Shown: piece after piece, positions 10,123-19,794 of the stretch
Position numbering within the stretch: the stretch's first letter is position 1
How the letters are laid out: every line of letters starts with the position of its first letter
NCBI RefSeq assembly: GCF_017873335.1
Contig: NZ_JAGGKB010000001.1
Location: 434,001-498,000, forward strand
Source of the DNA: Thermococcus stetteri
GTDB taxonomy: Archaea > Methanobacteriota_B > Thermococci > Thermococcales > Thermococcaceae
Reading direction: 5' to 3'
DNA: 64,000 nt
Notes under the pieces: model-generated
Seen by the model: the letters and a program-made list of their open reading frames with translations, nothing else
The model's database searches: none
What the model was told of the DNA's origin: nothing
Made by a program: the position numbers and the translations under genes

Positions 10123-11201
10123 ATGGGAGATCATTATGAACCATACTCTCCTCCTCACCGGACAGGCCCTAAGCCTTGGGCAAAGCTCTTCACGGCATCA
10201 TACTTGTGGTATTCCTACAGGAAGTCACTTAGAAAGTCAGCCCTGATTTTCTCACTGGCATTTATCGCCGCCTCCCTGCAAGTTTTTGGAGATCTTATCG
10301 GTAGCCAAAATGTTACAACTACCATGGAGGCCCTTTCGGCTTCGCTCCTCTTCTATGGAACCCTAAGGTTCCTCGATGAGGAGGGCTTTTCCTTCACCGT
10401 CAATAGGGGCAAGTACGTCTCCATAACTCCATTTATTCTTACACTCTACATGCTAACCATGGAGCGCTCAAGCTATCCAAACTGGCTCGCCACGGTTGGG
10501 GTCGCATACGCAATTTCCGGTCTGTTTATGCTCCTCTCGGGCATAATGCTGATGGACCTAAAAGACCTCTACAAGGACTACGCAAAATACCTCGGGATTA
10601 CGCTGATTATAAACGGGGCACACGAGATGGACTATCCACTGCTCCGCCCCGTTGAGTGGTTTGCACCCATCGGATTCTCGTTGAGTGCCGTGCTAACGGT
10701 TCTAATAGCGTATTTCTTCGTAAAGTTCGTGGGACATGAAGCGTTCTTGAAACCACCCTCTGAAAAGTTAAAGTCACTGAGGTCTGTGAAGGAAGTTAAA
10801 CCGGGACTCACTCTGTTGTCCCCCGAGGAGTACAGGAAACTCCTACCTGAGCTGAAGGAGGTCCCCCTAATGGCTTTCACCCGGAATCTCAGCAAAGTGC
10901 CGGAGAATTGGAGGGTCTATACCATAAGCCAAGTCGAGCACAAACGCACGGTACAGCCCACTAACTTGCCAAAAATCACGGAAATCGTGAACAGGTACCT
11001 CAAAGCCGTCGGAAACGAGGTATGGTCCTCATTGACAGCATTGAGTACCTCAGCATGTACAACGGGTTTGAAGCGATTGCCAAGTGGTTGAGCACGCTGA
11101 GGGACATCGCGTACGTCAACAACGGAAGCGTGATAGTGGTTACTGAGAGCAGAGTATGAGACAAGAGGGAGTGGAACCTTCTTAAAAGGCTTATAGAGTG
11201 A
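10123..11201 (+). pseudogene. Broken DUF835-family membrane protein gene
   Basis: The first 300 codons encode a six-helix membrane domain followed by the start of a cytoplasmic DUF835 domain (GLTLLSPEEYRKLL, WRVYTISQVEH). Near 11016 the frame is lost. One base added there restores GGMVLIDSIEYLSMYNGFEA and SVIVVTESRV, the usual DUF835 continuation. A TGA at 11157-11159 then stops that frame again, followed in frame by DKREWNLLKRLIE and the natural TGA at 11199. So the gene has a one-base deletion and a nonsense change. DUF835 proteins are common in Thermococcales and their role is unknown. Confidence 0.75.
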
Positions 11202-11214
11202 GCTTACCTGGCAA

Positions 11215-11643
11215 TCACAGAGAAACCAGGAGAACACCCAGGACTATAAGCACCGCCCCCACGGCCGTCTTAGCGTCCATCCTCTCCCCAAGGATGAGCC
11301 AGGCCAGGAAGATCGCGAGGGCAACGCTCGTCTTATCTATCGCTATCACTGCCGTCGTTCTCCCGTTCTTTATCGCCATGAAGTAGAAGAGCCAGGAGAG
11401 AGCGCCGGTAAGGCCTGATAGTGTGACGAAGAGAAGCGCGCGGTGGTCAAAGCCGGCCGTGTTCGTTTTTCCGGTGACAATGGCGACGAGAAGGAGAAAT
11501 GAGAACATGATAAACGCCCTGATCACAGTCGCCACGGTGGAATCCACGTCCCTAAGGCCGAGCTTTCCAAAGATTGGGACGAGGGCGGCGAAGAACGCCG
11601 CGAGGAGGGCATAGATAATATAGAGTGGAATCCTCAAGTTCAA
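11215..11643 (-). CDS. Single-domain EamA/DMT-type membrane protein
   Basis: 142 residues, four or five helices and one EamA repeat, ending with the typical [26 protein letters not shown]. Full DMT transporters have two such repeats, so this protein should act as a dimer. Its start, TTG at 11643 or in-frame TTG at 11637 with better spacing from GGAGG, overlaps the stop of the phosphohexomutase gene, so the two are co-translated. The substrate is unknown; a sugar or nucleotide-sugar link is only suggested by the neighbour. Confidence 0.75.
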   Translation of the reverse strand: MNLRIPLYIIYALLAAFFAALVPIFGKLGLRDVDSTVATVIRAFIMFSFLLLVAIVTGKTNTAGFDHRALLFVTLSGLTGALSWLFYFMAIKNGRTTAVIAIDKTSVALAIFLAWLILGERMDAKTAVGAVLIVLGVLLVSL

Positions 11644-12989
11644 GCCTCCGAGATGGCTTTCTTCACAAGCTTCTCCGCCTTCCCCATCAGCTCCTTAGCC
11701 TTCTCCTCCGTGTGGGCCTCGAGGGTTATCCTCATTATCGGCTCCGTCCCGCTCGGGCGGAAGAGAACCCACCAGTCGGAGTTCTCTATTCTAATTCCGT
11801 CGATGTCGATCAGCCTGTCGTAGTCGAACGTCTTTAGGGCCTCGCGGGCTATTATCTCCATCGCTTTGGCCTTCTTCTCGTTCGGGCAGGGTATTTTGGC
11901 GCGAAGCGTTACGTAGCGCGGAACTTCCTTGGCCAGCTCGCTTATCGGGCCGAGCCTGTCTATCATCTCAAGGACCAGGGCCCCGGCAAAGATTCCATCG
12001 GGAGTTAAGTTCCACTGGGGGATTATCCACGTCCCGCTGGGCTCGCCGCCGAAGACTCCGCCGTGTCTGGCGAGCTCCTCGGCAACGGCCACGTCGCCAA
12101 CGCGCGTCCTTACGACCTCCCCGCCGAGGGGCCTCACGTAATCATCCAAGGCAAAGCCGGCATCGACCGTCGTCACAATTTTGCCCTTCCCGAACTTCCT
12201 GAGCATGTAGCCGCTTATGAGGGAGAGCATGACCTCGTACTCCACGAAGTTGCCCTCGTCATCAACCACGCCTATCCTGTCGGCGTCCCCGTCGTGCGCT
12301 ATGCCGACATCGGCTTTCATGGCCCTAACCGTCTTCGCAAGGGCGGAAAGGCTCTTCGCGTTCGGTTCAAGCTCCCTGACGAAGAAGCCGCTCGGGTGTG
12401 AGTTGAGCGAGATGACCTTATTGCCCAGCTCCCGCTGGAGGTAGGGGGAAACTACCGAGCCCGCACCGTTTCCAGCATCGACGACGACCGTGTAGGAATT
12501 CCCAAGCTCGACGAATTTTAAAGCCTCTTTTATGTATTCACCACGCGGATCTCCAGTCCTAAGAGTGCCGATTTCATTCCAGGGGGCTTTTTTAAAGTTC
12601 CCGGAATCCATTATGGACTCGAGTTCACGCTCCATCTCCGGAGTGTAGGCCATGCCGTTGGCCTGCCACACCTTTATGCCGTTGTACTCGGGCGGGTTGT
12701 GAGAGGCCGTGATTGTAATTCCCGCGTCCGCTCCATAGAGCTTTATGGCAAAGCCTGTGAGAGGAGTCGGTGCCAAACCAATATCAATAACATCAACCCC
12801 AGTTGAGAGGAGCCCGCTTATGACTGCTGATTTGATTACGTCGCCGCTCGTCCTCGTGTCCTTTCCGATGACGATGGTTCCGCCGTTGAGGTACGTTCCA
12901 ACGGCCTTTCCGACCTTCAGAGCCAGTTCAGCCGTCAGCTTTTCGTTGAAGACCTCCCTGATGCCACTCGTCCCGAAGTACTTCCCCAT
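11640..12989 (-). CDS. glmM: Phosphoglucosamine mutase / phosphohexomutase
   Basis: 449 residues of the alpha-D-phosphohexomutase family, in four domains: the phosphoserine loop [11 protein letters not shown] (Ser96), the metal loop DGDADRIG, the sugar loop GGEPSGT and the phosphate-binding [11 protein letters not shown]. It moves phosphate between C6 and C1 of hexoses. Archaeal GlmM-type enzymes often accept glucosamine, glucose and mannose phosphates, so the exact preference is open. ATG 12989 lies 5 bases after GGTGG; a GTG at 12998 is less likely. Confidence 0.88.
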   Translation of the reverse strand: MGKYFGTSGIREVFNEKLTAELALKVGKAVGTYLNGGTIVIGKDTRTSGDVIKSAVISGLLSTGVDVIDIGLAPTPLTGFAIKLYGADAGITITASHNPPEYNGIKVWQANGMAYTPEMERELESIMDSGNFKKAPWNEIGTLRTGDPRGEYIKEALKFVELGNSYTVVVDAGNGAGSVVSPYLQRELGNKVISLNSHPSGFFVRELEPNAKSLSALAKTVRAMKADVGIAHDGDADRIGVVDDEGNFVEYEVMLSLISGYMLRKFGKGKIVTTVDAGFALDDYVRPLGGEVVRTRVGDVAVAEELARHGGVFGGEPSGTWIIPQWNLTPDGIFAGALVLEMIDRLGPISELAKEVPRYVTLRAKIPCPNEKKAKAMEIIAREALKTFDYDRLIDIDGIRIENSDWWVLFRPSGTEPIMRITLEAHTEEKAKELMGKAEKLVKKAISEA

Positions 12990-13096
12990 GATGACCACCC
13001 GTGAGAGTTATGGATGATGGTAGAGAACGGCAAATATAACCTTTCCGCTCGGGTTAAACTATTCCAGCGGAAGAAAAGGAAGGAAGAAAAAGGGCC

Positions 13097-13810
13097 TCAC
13101 GGGCCGAACGTTGTCAGCTCGTTCCCATTTGGATCGAGCACGTGGAGAACGACGTTTCCGTTCAGCCTCTCTTCGAGGCCAGAGACAAGTTCCGTGTAGG
13201 CATCTTTAGCTGAGTTTGCTTCGTCAGCGGTTGTGAAGGAGCTCATCGCCCTCACATGATAGGTGGAACCGCTCTTCTCAAGGATTACGTCCCAGGGACC
13301 CTGCCCGGCAAAATCAACGAGGTAGACCAGGACTTTCTGGGCCTCCTCCTGGCTTACACCGGAGTACCACACGTATATCTTGCTGTTCTCAACGTAGCGG
13401 TACTTGCCATCGGCAGAGATGAGAACGTCCTTGTCGGGCGAAAGGTACTGGAGCGTTACCGGTTCACCGCTGAAGACCTCCTGGGAAAGGCGAGAGGCTG
13501 CAAGCGTTATCGCGAACTTCACCTGCCCGCTTATCTCGTCAGGACTATTGTAGGGTGTCACTATCCCAACTTTGTAGCGGCCGCTCGCCTTCTCCAAGTA
13601 GATGTCTGTCTTTCCGGTGATGTCGAAGTAGTTGTAGACGAAGTTTATGAGCGCCTTCGCCTGATCCATGGAGACGTCGCCGGAGTAGTGGACCGTAACG
13701 TCGTTTACCGTGAGGGTCTTCTCCGTCTTCACGTTCGTGTCCGGGTTTTCACAGCCAGCGGCGATGACCAGAAGGGCCACCGCGACCAGGGCAAAGACAA
13801 ACCTTCCCAT
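13097..13810 (-). CDS. Lipoprotein of an envelope gene cluster
   Basis: About 238 residues. The N-terminus is a lipoprotein signal ending in VIAAGCEN, with Cys20 as the lipid-modified residue. The mature part seems to hold two copies of a 90-residue domain (TLTVNDVTVHYSGDVSMDQA and YVENSKIYVWYSGVSQEEA share the YSG...A pattern). The function is unknown. It is the last of six minus-strand genes reading away from a promoter near 18.3 kb. ATG 13810 is preferred over ATG 13816 because it is better spaced from GGAGG. Confidence 0.7.
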   Translation of the reverse strand: MGRFVFALVAVALLVIAAGCENPDTNVKTEKTLTVNDVTVHYSGDVSMDQAKALINFVYNYFDITGKTDIYLEKASGRYKVGIVTPYNSPDEISGQVKFAITLAASRLSQEVFSGEPVTLQYLSPDKDVLISADGKYRYVENSKIYVWYSGVSQEEAQKVLVYLVDFAGQGPWDVILEKSGSTYHVRAMSSFTTADEANSAKDAYTELVSGLEERLNGNVVLHVLDPNGNELTTFGP

Positions 13811-13849
13811 TCCCATTCCTCCAGCTTTTGCGTGAAAAAAAGAAATGGC

Positions 13850-14233
13850 TCACTTCTTTTCCAGCACGTAAATTCCAACGCTGACTTTATAGGAATCCAC
13901 GTTCAGGGGGCTCTTGTAGTCCACCCTGACCTGGAAGGGCTTGTTCGAGCCGTAAATCATGCTGTTCGTTTCCGACTCGGTCAGGACGTTGCCCTCCTGG
14001 TCCAGGATGGTTATCTTCTCAACGGTTCCCTCGCTGCTCGCGTTGATGTAGTACTTCCCAGGATCGAGGACGTGCGAGAGGTAAAAGACATCGCCGCTCA
14101 CAGTTTCCGTTTTGACCTCGACCGGAACCTTGTCGTAGGCGTTGAGGTAGTAGTACTGCATGCCGAAGACCGCGACTATGCCTATGACTATGAGCAGGAA
14201 GAAGCCAACGATCAGCTTTTTGATCAGTCCCAT
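13850..14233 (-). CDS. Small membrane-anchored extracellular protein
   Basis: 127 residues: an N-terminal helix (KKLIVGFFLLIVIGIVAVFG) anchors a beta-rich domain of about 100 residues outside the cell, with DPGKYYINASSEGTVEKI resembling a lipid- or sugar-binding beta sandwich. No enzyme motif is seen. ATG 14233 follows GGAGGTGATGAA, 4 bases after the stop of the CGP-CTERM gene, so it is in the same operon. Confidence 0.65.
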   Translation of the reverse strand: MGLIKKLIVGFFLLIVIGIVAVFGMQYYYLNAYDKVPVEVKTETVSGDVFYLSHVLDPGKYYINASSEGTVEKITILDQEGNVLTESETNSMIYGSNKPFQVRVDYKSPLNVDSYKVSVGIYVLEKK

Positions 14234-14237
14234 TTCA

Positions 14238-15938
14238 TCACCTCCTCCGGGTTATTGCAATCACCAGCAGTGCGAGCAGGGCCATTATCCCGGGCCCGCA
14301 GGTCACGTCTACCGAAACTCCCCCGTCCGTGCCTGTTCCCTCGCTGCTGGAGTCGCTGGATGGGCTTGTGAAGCCTGAACCTTCGGATGTGGCCGTTGGC
14401 GAGTGGGACGATGTAGCGGGGCTGGTCGAGGTCTCTATCCCTCCCTCAGATGAACCCGTCTGGTTGCAGGCTTCTTTAAGGTGGAAGTACTCGCTCGGGT
14501 GATCGTGAACCCATACCTCCACCGGGGCAATCTTATACCACTCCCATGTCGGGAGGTCGTCGAACTCAAAGGCCCCCTCAAAGCTGGCCTCGGCATAGAG
14601 GGGCACCTTCACGAACTCCACGTCGCCCTTTCCCAGATCCACGAAGTTCGGAACCCACGCGGTCAGTTCCCCGCCCTTCTCGACGTGGTGGACGTCACAG
14701 CCCGCAAAGCCCATGTCGGAGTCCAGTTTCAGGAGCCGGTCAGGGGGGAGGAAGATAGTGAAGCCGTTTCCGGCGCGGGACATATACCAGCTGTGAGGCT
14801 GAACGTCGTAGTAAACCTCGAGAACGTCTCCGGAAGGCGACATCTTAACGAGCGGGTCGAAGAAAACGTAGTTCCCGTCATCGGCAAGAGCAAAGCCGGC
14901 GGGAGATTCTCCCTGGTAGAGGGTTGTGTTCCAGAAGCCGCTCCAAAGGATGTTGCCCTGCTTATCGAGCTTCACCCAGATCGAAGCACCGCCGTCGTAT
15001 TTTCCCGGCAGGCCGTTGGTGTAGAGCCATCCGTCGGGAACGCTGTAAAGCATCGGCCTTCCTCCGGAGAGGCTGTTGAAACCGCCCATCTTCCAGAGCT
15101 CACCGCCGTCTATAGCCTGCCTGTACTCCCTGACCCATTCAAGTTCTCCAGTTTCAGGGTCTATGCCCAAGATGCCGAAGTCCGGACCGCCGAGGGAGGA
15201 AGAGAATGCTATGGCAACTTCACTCCCGTCGAAGCCCACTGCGTTCACGTACTCGTGGATGCTCTCCCTGCCGTAGATGTGGATCCACTCCAGGTTTCCG
15301 GAGGAGTCGAACTTTATCGCCCCCACGTCGAGGGCAGGAGCTATGTAATCCGAGTCATAGGGGTCGTCCGGGTTTTTATGGTGCATGTGCGCGTAGATTG
15401 GGGCCACGACGATGGCCCCGTCGCCGGTGGGCTGAACCCTGATGCCCCCATAGCCATTGTTGGAGTTCTTGAAGGCCTTGGCCCAGACGGGGTTCCCCGA
15501 GAAGTCGAACTTGACCAGCGTGAAAAGCGGGTCTCCCTTAATCCAGTCATCCGGTGCTGAGACGCTGACGACGCCGTTTGTCATTAGGGCCACGTAGATA
15601 CCGTCCTTTCCAACGGCGATGTCGGATACGATCTGATACTGCCCATAGGGGAGGTTGAGGGGAAGCTCCTGAGTAAGGCTGAAGTTCTTAGCCCAGAGGA
15701 CCTCTCCCATCGGCGAGAGGTGTATCAGGACAGCCAGTCCCGCCCCGTGGCCTCCGAGGAGGTAGTAGTCACCCGCGTTTCCAGGGACGAACGAGACTGG
15801 GTTGTATGTCCCCCCCTCGAACATCGTTTTATCGCGCTGGACCTCGTAGATGACCTCCCATGCGCTGGAGGGGCTTGCAAGGGGCAGGAAAAGTCCCAGA
15901 ACAACAAAAAATGCAATAAAGATGCCGGATTTTTTCAT
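14238..15938 (-). CDS. Secreted beta-propeller-like protein with CGP-CTERM tail
   Basis: About 566 residues. A signal peptide ends in PLASPSSA, followed by several repeats such as ALIHLSPMGEVLWAKNFSL, IKFDSSGNLEWIHIYG and VKLDKQGNILWSGFW, each a propeller-blade-like strand set. A Ser/Thr-rich linker leads to the C-terminal VTCGPGIMALLALLVIAITRRR. The CGP motif, hydrophobic helix and arginine end form the CGP-CTERM signal of Thermococcales, taken to be cut and anchored at the surface. ATG 15938 follows GGGAGTG. It is the intact paralogue of the broken gene at 7.9-9.3 kb. Its ligand is unknown. Confidence 0.75.
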   Translation of the reverse strand: MKKSGIFIAFFVVLGLFLPLASPSSAWEVIYEVQRDKTMFEGGTYNPVSFVPGNAGDYYLLGGHGAGLAVLIHLSPMGEVLWAKNFSLTQELPLNLPYGQYQIVSDIAVGKDGIYVALMTNGVVSVSAPDDWIKGDPLFTLVKFDFSGNPVWAKAFKNSNNGYGGIRVQPTGDGAIVVAPIYAHMHHKNPDDPYDSDYIAPALDVGAIKFDSSGNLEWIHIYGRESIHEYVNAVGFDGSEVAIAFSSSLGGPDFGILGIDPETGELEWVREYRQAIDGGELWKMGGFNSLSGGRPMLYSVPDGWLYTNGLPGKYDGGASIWVKLDKQGNILWSGFWNTTLYQGESPAGFALADDGNYVFFDPLVKMSPSGDVLEVYYDVQPHSWYMSRAGNGFTIFLPPDRLLKLDSDMGFAGCDVHHVEKGGELTAWVPNFVDLGKGDVEFVKVPLYAEASFEGAFEFDDLPTWEWYKIAPVEVWVHDHPSEYFHLKEACNQTGSSEGGIETSTSPATSSHSPTATSEGSGFTSPSSDSSSEGTGTDGGVSVDVTCGPGIMALLALLVIAITRRR

Positions 15939-15951
15939 TTTCCACACTCCC

Positions 15952-16698
15952 TTATGGTTTTCCGATTTCAACAACGCTTATCGAGTTCGCGAACTCCTCG
16001 GGTGAGAGTTCCCCGGAGAGGGCCTTCAGCAGGTCATCGCTGGAAACAGAAACGCTGACGTTCCTTTCCCCGAAGTAGATTATCTCCACCCTACTTACCC
16101 AGGGGGCATCCTCCAGAATGGCAAGGCTCATCTTGGCGTAGTCCCTCCAGAAGGAGTCCTCCCCAGCTAAATACTCGAGGGAAACGCTCGCGGTATCGTT
16201 CGTAACCCTCACGTCGTGCACGATGACGTCGAAGAGGCCTAAATCGGTCTCAATCCTGAACTCCGGACGGCGGATGTCCTCGAAGGTCGCGTTGTCGAAA
16301 TCTCCGTTTTTGACCGTCAGAGCTAACACCGGTTCGTTCCCGAAGTAGGCCTCGACCCGAACCTCCTTGGAGCCGTTGGCCTCGTAGGCCTTCCTCGCGA
16401 GGGTGTAGGCCACATCAATCAGGCTCTCGTCAATGGCGGGTGCGTTGAACCTAACTATCGTCCAGTTGTTGGAATTCACAATAGTGACGTTCTCGGTTAT
16501 ATCCCTGCCCGGCGTTTCCGTTCCACCGGAGGACTGGGTTTCGGTCGTGTCCGAGGTCTCCCCGAGGTTGCCCGTCACGTTCTTGGCCGTGTCTATGACC
16601 TGCTCGGGGCTCAGGTCGTCTGGAATCTGATAGTTCCCGTTGAAGTAGATGTAGCCGCCGATAATGAGGAGAAGGAGGAGCAGCAGCTTTCTCTTCAT
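15952..16698 (-). CDS. Membrane-anchored protein of the envelope cluster
   Basis: 248 residues. An N-terminal helix (residues 2-15) anchors it; a Ser/Thr-rich spacer (DTTETQSSGGTETPG) looks glycosylated. Two related alpha/beta halves follow (VAYTLARKAYEANGSKEVRV...FGNEPVLALTV and MSLAILEDAPWVSRVEIIYF), which resemble each other. No catalytic motif is seen. Its start overlaps the stop of the upstream gene as ATGA and its stop lies 13 bases before the CGP-CTERM gene. Confidence 0.65.
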   Translation of the reverse strand: MKRKLLLLLLLIIGGYIYFNGNYQIPDDLSPEQVIDTAKNVTGNLGETSDTTETQSSGGTETPGRDITENVTIVNSNNWTIVRFNAPAIDESLIDVAYTLARKAYEANGSKEVRVEAYFGNEPVLALTVKNGDFDNATFEDIRRPEFRIETDLGLFDVIVHDVRVTNDTASVSLEYLAGEDSFWRDYAKMSLAILEDAPWVSRVEIIYFGERNVSVSVSSDDLLKALSGELSPEEFANSISVVEIGKP

Positions 16699-18098
16699 AT
16701 TACCCCCTCCTCGTAGAGCTTGTTGAGGTAGAACCTCACCCTCGCCTCCTGGTCTCTAAAGTCGCCCTTGGAGTTCCTGTCCATCATGTTGACTCGGTGC
16801 ATCCCGGTCGTGGTGTCCCTCATCTCATCGATGGTGTTCCTGATTATGTCGCCGTACTTCAGCCCTGCCTTCTTGTAGCGGACGGCAATCTTCGCGGTGG
16901 TTTCAAACTCCCACCTGTAGTCCTGGGCGAGTGTCTTCTTTATGGCAACTCCCATCGAGTTGAGAACAACCTCTATCGGCTTCGTCTCGATGTTTGACGG
17001 GACGGCGTTCTTGTATGGTGAGAGGGCCTTCTCGCGGTTCTCTATGTCAGACATGTCGTTGTAGAGCGAAGCACTCCTCTCGTCCACGTGCAGGTCTTTG
17101 GCGGTCTTCTTCACCGCCTCGCTGTCGGAGAAGACGTTGATGTCCTTGTCGGCCTTGAAGTAGTCCTTGAAGAGGCCCAGAGGTTTGGGGAGGTAGTTGG
17201 CGACCTGGTCTATGAAGGCATCGAGCGCCTTGTTGCCATAGTACTTGGTCTTCCAGCCGAGGGCGGAGCTATCGCCGGTGTAATCGGTGTTGGAGCTGAC
17301 GACCTTGACGACGTCTCCCCTCGGCGTTTTGACGACCACGAAGCTCCCCCAGGTTCCACCGAGGTTCTTGAGCCCCTCAATGTTTTCATCCATCCGTTTG
17401 GCAGCTTCGGGACTCAGGCCCCTGGAGGAATCTTCCGAGCTCCCCGGGACGGTGACCGAGGAGTTCACCGGAACCCTCACCGTGCTGTTGGGGATTCTCT
17501 CCAAGTACATGTTGAGCAGAACCGGGGCGAGTCCCTCAAGGTTGCATGCGGTGGTTCCCTTAACGTAGACGGCCTTCGACGTCACCCAGTAGTGGTCGTT
17601 GACCAGGGCCTCGTAGGTGTGGTCGACCGATATGAAGCTGTACCCGTCGAAGTACTCCCTGCCATGCACGACTTTCAAATCGGCATAGTTCGCCCCGCCG
17701 CTGAACTCGTAGTGGGTGTACTCCTTTCCTATGTTGCCCATGCCGGGATCCCATATATCGTACTCGCTGTCAGTGTAGTTCATTCCCATCTTGACGAACC
17801 AGTTGAACTGCTCCACCGCTCCGTTGTCAGTGTAGTAAACTATCGTGACCTCTATGTAGTTGCCGCTGTCAGGGTCGTGGTTGGCGCACATGAAGTCCTG
17901 GTAAAATAGAACATAGTTTGAATGCGTTGCCCCGTTGCTGAACGTGAGCATTAAGCCGAGGGATTTAGCCTCTTCTTTCGTTATTGAGGGCATCTTATCG
18001 GGGAACTTTCCCGCCGAGACGGGGAGGGCGAACAAGAGGATAACCACTATAAGAAGGACCAGTTTTTTTACATCATACCAACCTCCGAAGGAGCCCAA
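16695..18098 (-). CDS. Large secreted protein of the envelope cluster
   Basis: 467 residues with a signal peptide (KKLVLLIVVILLFALPVSAG). The mature protein has no family I know. The first 200 residues are rich in Tyr, Asp and Asn and probably beta-sandwich. The last 150 are helical and charged (SDSEAVKKTAKDLHVDERSA, DEMRDTTTGMHRVNMMDR). No ATG is near the signal; TTG 18098 is supported by GAGGT 6 bases upstream. It overlaps the end of the small membrane gene by 26 bases, so coupling is likely. Confidence 0.65.
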   Translation of the reverse strand: MGSFGGWYDVKKLVLLIVVILLFALPVSAGKFPDKMPSITKEEAKSLGLMLTFSNGATHSNYVLFYQDFMCANHDPDSGNYIEVTIVYYTDNGAVEQFNWFVKMGMNYTDSEYDIWDPGMGNIGKEYTHYEFSGGANYADLKVVHGREYFDGYSFISVDHTYEALVNDHYWVTSKAVYVKGTTACNLEGLAPVLLNMYLERIPNSTVRVPVNSSVTVPGSSEDSSRGLSPEAAKRMDENIEGLKNLGGTWGSFVVVKTPRGDVVKVVSSNTDYTGDSSALGWKTKYYGNKALDAFIDQVANYLPKPLGLFKDYFKADKDINVFSDSEAVKKTAKDLHVDERSASLYNDMSDIENREKALSPYKNAVPSNIETKPIEVVLNSMGVAIKKTLAQDYRWEFETTAKIAVRYKKAGLKYGDIIRNTIDEMRDTTTGMHRVNMMDRNSKGDFRDQEARVRFYLNKLYEEGVI

Positions 18099-18204
18099 GG
18101 AACAACCTCGCGAGCAGGAGGAAAACCACGACTGCCCCGATGATCAGGAGAAGTCCGAGGAGCGGGCCAAGAACGTTGAAGCCCGTGAGGTGTTCCGGGG
18201 GCAT
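18073..18204 (-). CDS. 43-residue single-helix membrane protein, first gene of the envelope operon
   Basis: MPPEHLTGF leads into a long hydrophobic helix (VLGPLLGLLLIIGAVVVFLL) and a basic end, LARLFLGLLRRLV. ATG 18204 has AGGAAGTG upstream, and a TATA-like AGGTTTATTAC at about 18285 fits a promoter. The reading frame ends inside the start region of the secreted-protein gene, typical of coupled genes. Its role is unknown. Confidence 0.55.
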   Translation of the reverse strand: MPPEHLTGFNVLGPLLGLLLIIGAVVVFLLLARLFLGLLRRLV

Positions 18205-18325
18205 TCCATCACTTCCTGAGAAACCATCTCGCAGAAAAGAAAAGCGGGATAGGTTTCCATTTGTACAAGTTACACGGCCATATGTAATAAACCTTTCGCA
18301 AAAAGAAATTCGATAAAGAGCAACC

Positions 18326-19111
18326 TTAGATAGAACTTTGACGAAGTTCTTTCGCAAGCTCAACCAGTTTCCTCGCCCTCTCCAGGGAGACTTCGTTCTC
18401 GACCTTACCTTCCCGCTTGATCCACGTCCCCACTATGAAGCCGTCCGCGTACTTCCACAGCTCCGGGAGGTTGTCGTAGCTCGTCCCGGAACCCACTATA
18501 ACGGGAACGGGCGATATTTTCTTCGCAAGAGCGAGCTTCTCAACGTCAACTGGCTTTCCAGTAGCTTTCCCGCTGACGACTACTGCATCGGCTAAGCCTC
18601 TCTCAACCGTGTCCATCAAAGCGTCCTTGAAGTCGGAAAAGTGGACGGCGTGCTTGACGTGCACATCGGCGAAGACCTTTATTTTCGATGGCAACCTTTT
18701 CCTCAGCATCGCCAGTTCGTGGGCGATGCCCTCTATTATTCCCTGGTCGGTGTATGCAACCCCGCTCAGCACGTTCACCCTTATGAAGTCGGCCTTCACG
18801 GCGTAGGCAATGGAGTAGGCGGCTATTCCATCGTTGCGGAGGACGTTAACTCCAAGAGGAAGGGAAACCTCATCTCGTATCGCTTTTGCGACAACCGCGA
18901 GGGAAGCGACCGTGGTTTTGTCGGCGTACTTGGGGAAGGGAACGTCGCCGAAGTTCTCCACCATGAGGGCGTCGAAGCCGGCCTCTTCCAGCGTTCTTGC
19001 ATCTCTCAGGGCACGCTTAACGACTGAATCAAAGTCCCCGTCGTATAGGTAGGAACCTGGGAGGGGCTTGAGATGGACCATCCCAATTATGGGTTTTCTC
19101 CCGAAGTCCAT
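18326..19111 (-). CDS. BtpA/SgcQ family TIM-barrel protein
   Basis: 261 residues matching BtpA/SgcQ from the opening KPIIGMVHLKPLPGSY through GFDALMVENFGDVPFPK to the phosphate-binding end VPVIVGSGTSYDN and GFIVGTWIKREG. The fold is an eight-stranded barrel with a phosphate site. BtpA is needed for photosystem I stability in cyanobacteria, but in archaea the reaction is unknown; a nucleoside or sugar-phosphate role is often proposed. ATG 19111 follows AAGGTGG. Confidence 0.85.
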   Translation of the reverse strand: MDFGRKPIIGMVHLKPLPGSYLYDGDFDSVVKRALRDARTLEEAGFDALMVENFGDVPFPKYADKTTVASLAVVAKAIRDEVSLPLGVNVLRNDGIAAYSIAYAVKADFIRVNVLSGVAYTDQGIIEGIAHELAMLRKRLPSKIKVFADVHVKHAVHFSDFKDALMDTVERGLADAVVVSGKATGKPVDVEKLALAKKISPVPVIVGSGTSYDNLPELWKYADGFIVGTWIKREGKVENEVSLERARKLVELAKELRQSSI

Positions 19112-19205
19112 GGTACCACCTTGTCAGAGAATATCCACAGAGATAGTTAAATCTGCCGGAAGGTAGATATACGATGACCGCAAAACTATCGGTAGGTGGA
19201 AAGAG

Positions 19206-19793
19206 ATGGGAGTCGAAGAAAACCCCAAACTGCCGAAGTCGGTTCTCAGGCATCTTGAGCCAGGGGAGAACGTTCTATTCGCGATTAAGAAGAAGATAAG
19301 CCTCGAAAAGCCGAAGTGGCTCCTCGTCACCGACAGGAGAATAATATATCTCGACGAGAAGGTTCTCGGAAGGTACGACCTCAGGGCCATTCCCTATCAG
19401 AAGCTCGAGCAGGTTCTCGTCAAGCTGGGCATAATGAGCTCCGAGTTCATCATACAGGGCGAGGAGAACATAACGCTCAAGCTGGGCTGGATGAACAAGG
19501 AGGAAGCTAGGAAGGCGATAAACACCATAAAAGATGCACTTAACGCCATAGCGATTGAGCCGGTTTCGATAGACGTCAACAAGGGGCTAACCAGCGAGAC
19601 GTGGGTTCTGAAGAAGCCGAGGGAATTCGTGACGAGGACGATGCCAACCTACCAGCCAGCTCAGGCCCAGGTTCAAGAGGAGAAGGAAGACCCGCTCGAA
19701 AAGCTGAAGAAGCTCAAGGAGCTCTACGACACGGGAGTGATAAGCCAGGAGGAGTACGAAGAAAAGAGGAAGAAACTGCTGGAGGAGATTTGA
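19206..19793 (+). CDS. PH-like domain protein with C-terminal SHOCT
   Basis: 195 residues. The N-terminal 120 residues resemble bacterial-type PH domains (LEPGENVLFAIKK, KWLLVTDRRIIYLDEK, YDLRAIPYQKLEQV). After a Gln/Pro-rich linker the last 35 residues form SHOCT (DPLEKLKKLKELYDTGVISQ then EEYEEKRKKLLEEI), a short helical oligomerisation motif. Such proteins are thought to be scaffold or stress proteins. The stop lies one base from the convergent amylase gene. Confidence 0.8.
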   Translation: MGVEENPKLPKSVLRHLEPGENVLFAIKKKISLEKPKWLLVTDRRIIYLDEKVLGRYDLRAIPYQKLEQVLVKLGIMSSEFIIQGEENITLKLGWMNKEEARKAINTIKDALNAIAIEPVSIDVNKGLTSETWVLKKPREFVTRTMPTYQPAQAQVQEEKEDPLEKLKKLKELYDTGVISQEEYEEKRKKLLEEI

Positions 19794-19794
19794 C

